Assembly: GCA_903887235.1 (NCBI GenBank) | Contig: CAISOX010000058.1 | Location: forward strand, 23,040 to 87,039 | Direction of reading: 5' to 3' | Source of the DNA: an uncultured Alphaproteobacteria bacterium | Lineage (GTDB): Bacteria > Pseudomonadota > Alphaproteobacteria > Rickettsiales > Midichloriaceae | Length of the DNA stretch: 64,000 nt | Made by a program: the position numbers and the translations under genes | Notes under the pieces: generated by a model | Database searches by the model: none | Seen by the model: the letters and a program-made list of their open reading frames with translations, nothing else | What the model was told of the DNA's origin: nothing | Shown here: in pieces, positions 61,746 to 64,000 of the stretch | Position numbering within the stretch: the first letter of the stretch is position 1 | How the letters are laid out: each line of letters begins with the position of its first letter

Positions 61746-62603
61746 GTGTTAGTAAAAGTCAAAGTACATGCAATTGGTGTTAACAGAGCAGATGTACTTC
61801 AATTAGAAGGTAAGTATCATGCACCAGATGGAAATAAAATTCCTGGTCTTGAGGTTTCAGGTATTAGAGTTGATACCGGTGAGAGGGTACTTGCCTTATT
61901 GAGTTCTGGTGGTTACAGTAAAGAGGTTGAAGTGGATGAAAGGCTAGTATGCAAGATACCAGAGGATATCGAATATATTGATGCTGCAGCAATTCCAGAG
62001 GCAATGGTTACCGCATGGTTAAATTTATATAAGTTAGGTGATATTCAAAATTGTTCTAATGTTTTAATTCATGGTGGTGCGAGTGGTGTTTGCTCGATGA
62101 TGGTGCAATTTGCATTAATTGAGGGAAAAAGAGTTTTTACAACTTCTAGTAATGTTAAAAAATTAAAATATTTAGAAAATATTAAAAACTGTGTAACGCT
62201 CACTTTTGAACAGTTTAAAGATGATATAGATAAAAACAATCTTAAAATGGATTTAATAATAGACATTTTATGTGGAAAGTATTTGGAGCAAAATTTAAGT
62301 ATATTGGGTAAATATGGAAAGCTTATTCTATTTGCTGTAATGGATGGTAAAATATCAAAAATAAATGTTGCCAGAATTTTAATGAAAAATCTGAGCATCA
62401 TTGGCTCTACTTTGCGCAATAAAGTTGTTGAGGAAAAAGCATTGCTGTTTAAAGAGGCTTGTGAAAATTTACTTCCGCATATTATAAATGGAGCGGTAAG
62501 GCCAATAATTAGTAGAGTATATAAACTTAGTGAATTCGAGAAAGCGCATCAATTATTAAAATCTGGCAATAACATTGGTAAAATAGTATTGATAGCTGAT
62601 TAA
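61746..62603 (+). CDS. Zinc-type alcohol dehydrogenase/quinone oxidoreductase, possibly N-terminally truncated
   Basis: VHAIGVNRADVLQLEGKY, AIPEAMVTAWLNLYKLG, LIHGGASGVCSMMVQFA. Confidence 0.85.
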   Translation: MLVKVKVHAIGVNRADVLQLEGKYHAPDGNKIPGLEVSGIRVDTGERVLALLSSGGYSKEVEVDERLVCKIPEDIEYIDAAAIPEAMVTAWLNLYKLGDIQNCSNVLIHGGASGVCSMMVQFALIEGKRVFTTSSNVKKLKYLENIKNCVTLTFEQFKDDIDKNNLKMDLIIDILCGKYLEQNLSILGKYGKLILFAVMDGKISKINVARILMKNLSIIGSTLRNKVVEEKALLFKEACENLLPHIINGAVRPIISRVYKLSEFEKAHQLLKSGNNIGKIVLIAD

Positions 62604-62731
62604 AGGGTAATCACATATTAAATGCACTACCAAAAGTAGTAAAAATTTAAAAGAAATAACGAAGAATTTTACTTAGTGAATTAAAAGTGTTATGCTGCTG
62701 CGTATTAAAACTAATAGGTTAGCTAATTATT

Positions 62732-63226
62732 ATGTCTAAACAATATGGTTTTCAAGTCGGGGATTCTGTAGTATACCCTACTCATGGAGTTGGTAAAATA
62801 TCTGCTGAGGAAAATGATACTTACGGTGGTATTGAAGTAAAAGTTTATGTTATTACTTTCGAGAGTAATGATATGACTTTAAGGATACCAAAATCAAGAG
62901 TTGATAAAGCTGGTCTTAGACCACTTTGCTCGAGTGAATTTTTAGATAAAGCTTTGGATGTTCTTTCAGGAAAGAGGATTAAGCTTCACAAGGGTATGTG
63001 GAGTAAGAGAGTTCAACAGTATGAAAGTAAAATAAATTCAGGTGATGTAATTGCAATTGCAGAGGTAATTAAGGAGTTGCATAGCAATATTGAAAAATCA
63101 GAAAGATCCTACAGTGAAAAAATTATTTACAATGATGCACTTGAGAGGCTTGCTGGTGAGTATGCCGCTACTTGCAAGGTTCAAATGAATGAAGCTATCA
63201 ACAAAATAAATTCTAAGCTAAATTAG
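62732..63226 (+). CDS. carD: CarD-family transcriptional regulator
   Basis: FQVGDSVVYPTHGVGKISAEE, LRIPKSRVDKAGLRPL. Confidence 0.93.
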   Translation: MSKQYGFQVGDSVVYPTHGVGKISAEENDTYGGIEVKVYVITFESNDMTLRIPKSRVDKAGLRPLCSSEFLDKALDVLSGKRIKLHKGMWSKRVQQYESKINSGDVIAIAEVIKELHSNIEKSERSYSEKIIYNDALERLAGEYAATCKVQMNEAINKINSKLN

Positions 63227-63413
63227 GACTTTGTTTGTTATTTTTAGGTGTTTATCTTGGTGTCAAAATTTTTGATATATATTTAGATGAGTGCGAATCA
63301 CTAAAAAGTATTTGATTACAAATTATTTTCTAGCAATACAAAACTTACGCTATGTTAGTCATGAGTGAGTGAAGATTAAAGAAGGGGAGCGTAATTGAGC
63401 CTTCATATGCTCG

Positions 63414-63744
63414 AGCTTTGTTGCACAAATAAAAAGCAAGGAAAAATATGAAGGAAAAGTAGAGAAAAAAGTGTAGAGTAAAATCTTGATGATAAAAAAA
63501 TCAGGAAATAATATGAGCAAAGGGAAGAAGTGGCAAAAAGGAAAATATAAAGTTATAAATTGGTGGACATATAACAAGGATCTCAAGAAACGGGGATATT
63601 TGACAATCTGGTTTACACAAGAAGGAATAGAGCAATTGATAGAGGAAGAGGCGAGTGTGAAGTTCAGAGGAAGGCAAAGAGAATATTCAGATACAGCGAT
63701 CCAAGCAATGTATACAATAAGGCAAGTATTTAATTTGAGACTGA
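63414..63744 (+). mobile_element. IS5-family element, 5' part, interrupted
   Basis: Left end gagctttgttgcacaaat; transposase N-terminus KVINWWTYNKDLKKRGYLTIWF...RGRQREYSDTAIQAMYTIRQVFNLRL. Confidence 0.75.
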
Positions 63745-64000
63745 TGTCAGTGCTAATGAATAGTGTACCACCTGTGCTAATGAAAATTGTACCACCAAAG
63801 AAGAGGTTCAATAAAATAAATAACGTATACTTTCTGGTAATATAATTAAGCTGGAAAGTTAACAAATGATAGGAGTAGCAACAATGTACACAACAATACT
63901 GACATTATACAGAAGCGGAATGAAGATAAGGAAAATATCAAGAACGACAAGTATACACCGAGATACGGTAAGAAAAATTATAAAAAGATATGAAAAAGAA
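63745..64000 (+). mobile_element. IS21-family element, left end (continues beyond the window)
   Basis: tgtcag terminus followed by two 24-bp subterminal repeats gtgctaatgaa(ta/aa)(g/t)tgtaccacc, then an IstA-like ORF. Confidence 0.7.
63866..64000 (+). CDS. IS21-family transposase (IstA-like) N-terminus, partial
   Basis: MIGVATMYTTILTLYRSGMKIRKISRTTSIHRDTVRKIIKRYEKE. Confidence 0.75.
   Translation, partial: MIGVATMYTTILTLYRSGMKIRKISRTTSIHRDTVRKIIKRYEKE

Noticed and set aside
63486-63845. Intact 119-aa ORF as a novel protein
   Set aside because: Chimera: IS5-type transposase fragment reading into the IS21 left end
63359-63865. 168-aa reverse-strand ORF
   Set aside because: Antisense to the IS5 transposase and spans the IS5/IS21 junction, so it cannot be a real ancestral gene

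Overview
AT-rich alphaproteobacterial window, most consistent with an obligate intracellular Rickettsiales member (inference from the virB8-B11 cluster, a large NAD-glutamate dehydrogenase, a GTA tail gene remnant and CarD). Most of it is conserved housekeeping sequence: aspartate aminotransferase, miaB, leuS, cpoB/ybgF, plsC-kdsB, hemH-lipB, dnaA, gyrA, tolB, gyrB, a biotin-dependent carboxylase alpha subunit, ispG, HU, ssb, hdaA, midA, carD and three tRNAs. The unusual content is: (1) sodB-virB8-virB9-virB10-virB11 followed by an orphan gene and a divergent HEIGH zincin-like protein; (2) a near-identical promoter/leader cassette in front of two unrelated orphan genes (26850 and 43385), with an 11-bp-period TTGTAAC direct repeat, a TGTGTATA-(C/A)T box and a mini-ORF MTLGKL(S/N)L starting exactly 47 nt before both start codons; (3) a DnaA whose Walker A first glycine and box VII Arg-finger region look altered; (4) a GTA TIM-barrel tail gene and an outer-membrane beta-barrel gene each split by an apparent single-nt frameshift; (5) a ~165 bp MITE-like family (two full copies, one truncated); (6) a mobile-element graveyard at 59.0-59.8 kb and an IS21-into-IS5 nested insertion at the right edge. 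No CRISPR array or rRNA was seen. All family names come from reading the translated ORFs; no database search was run.
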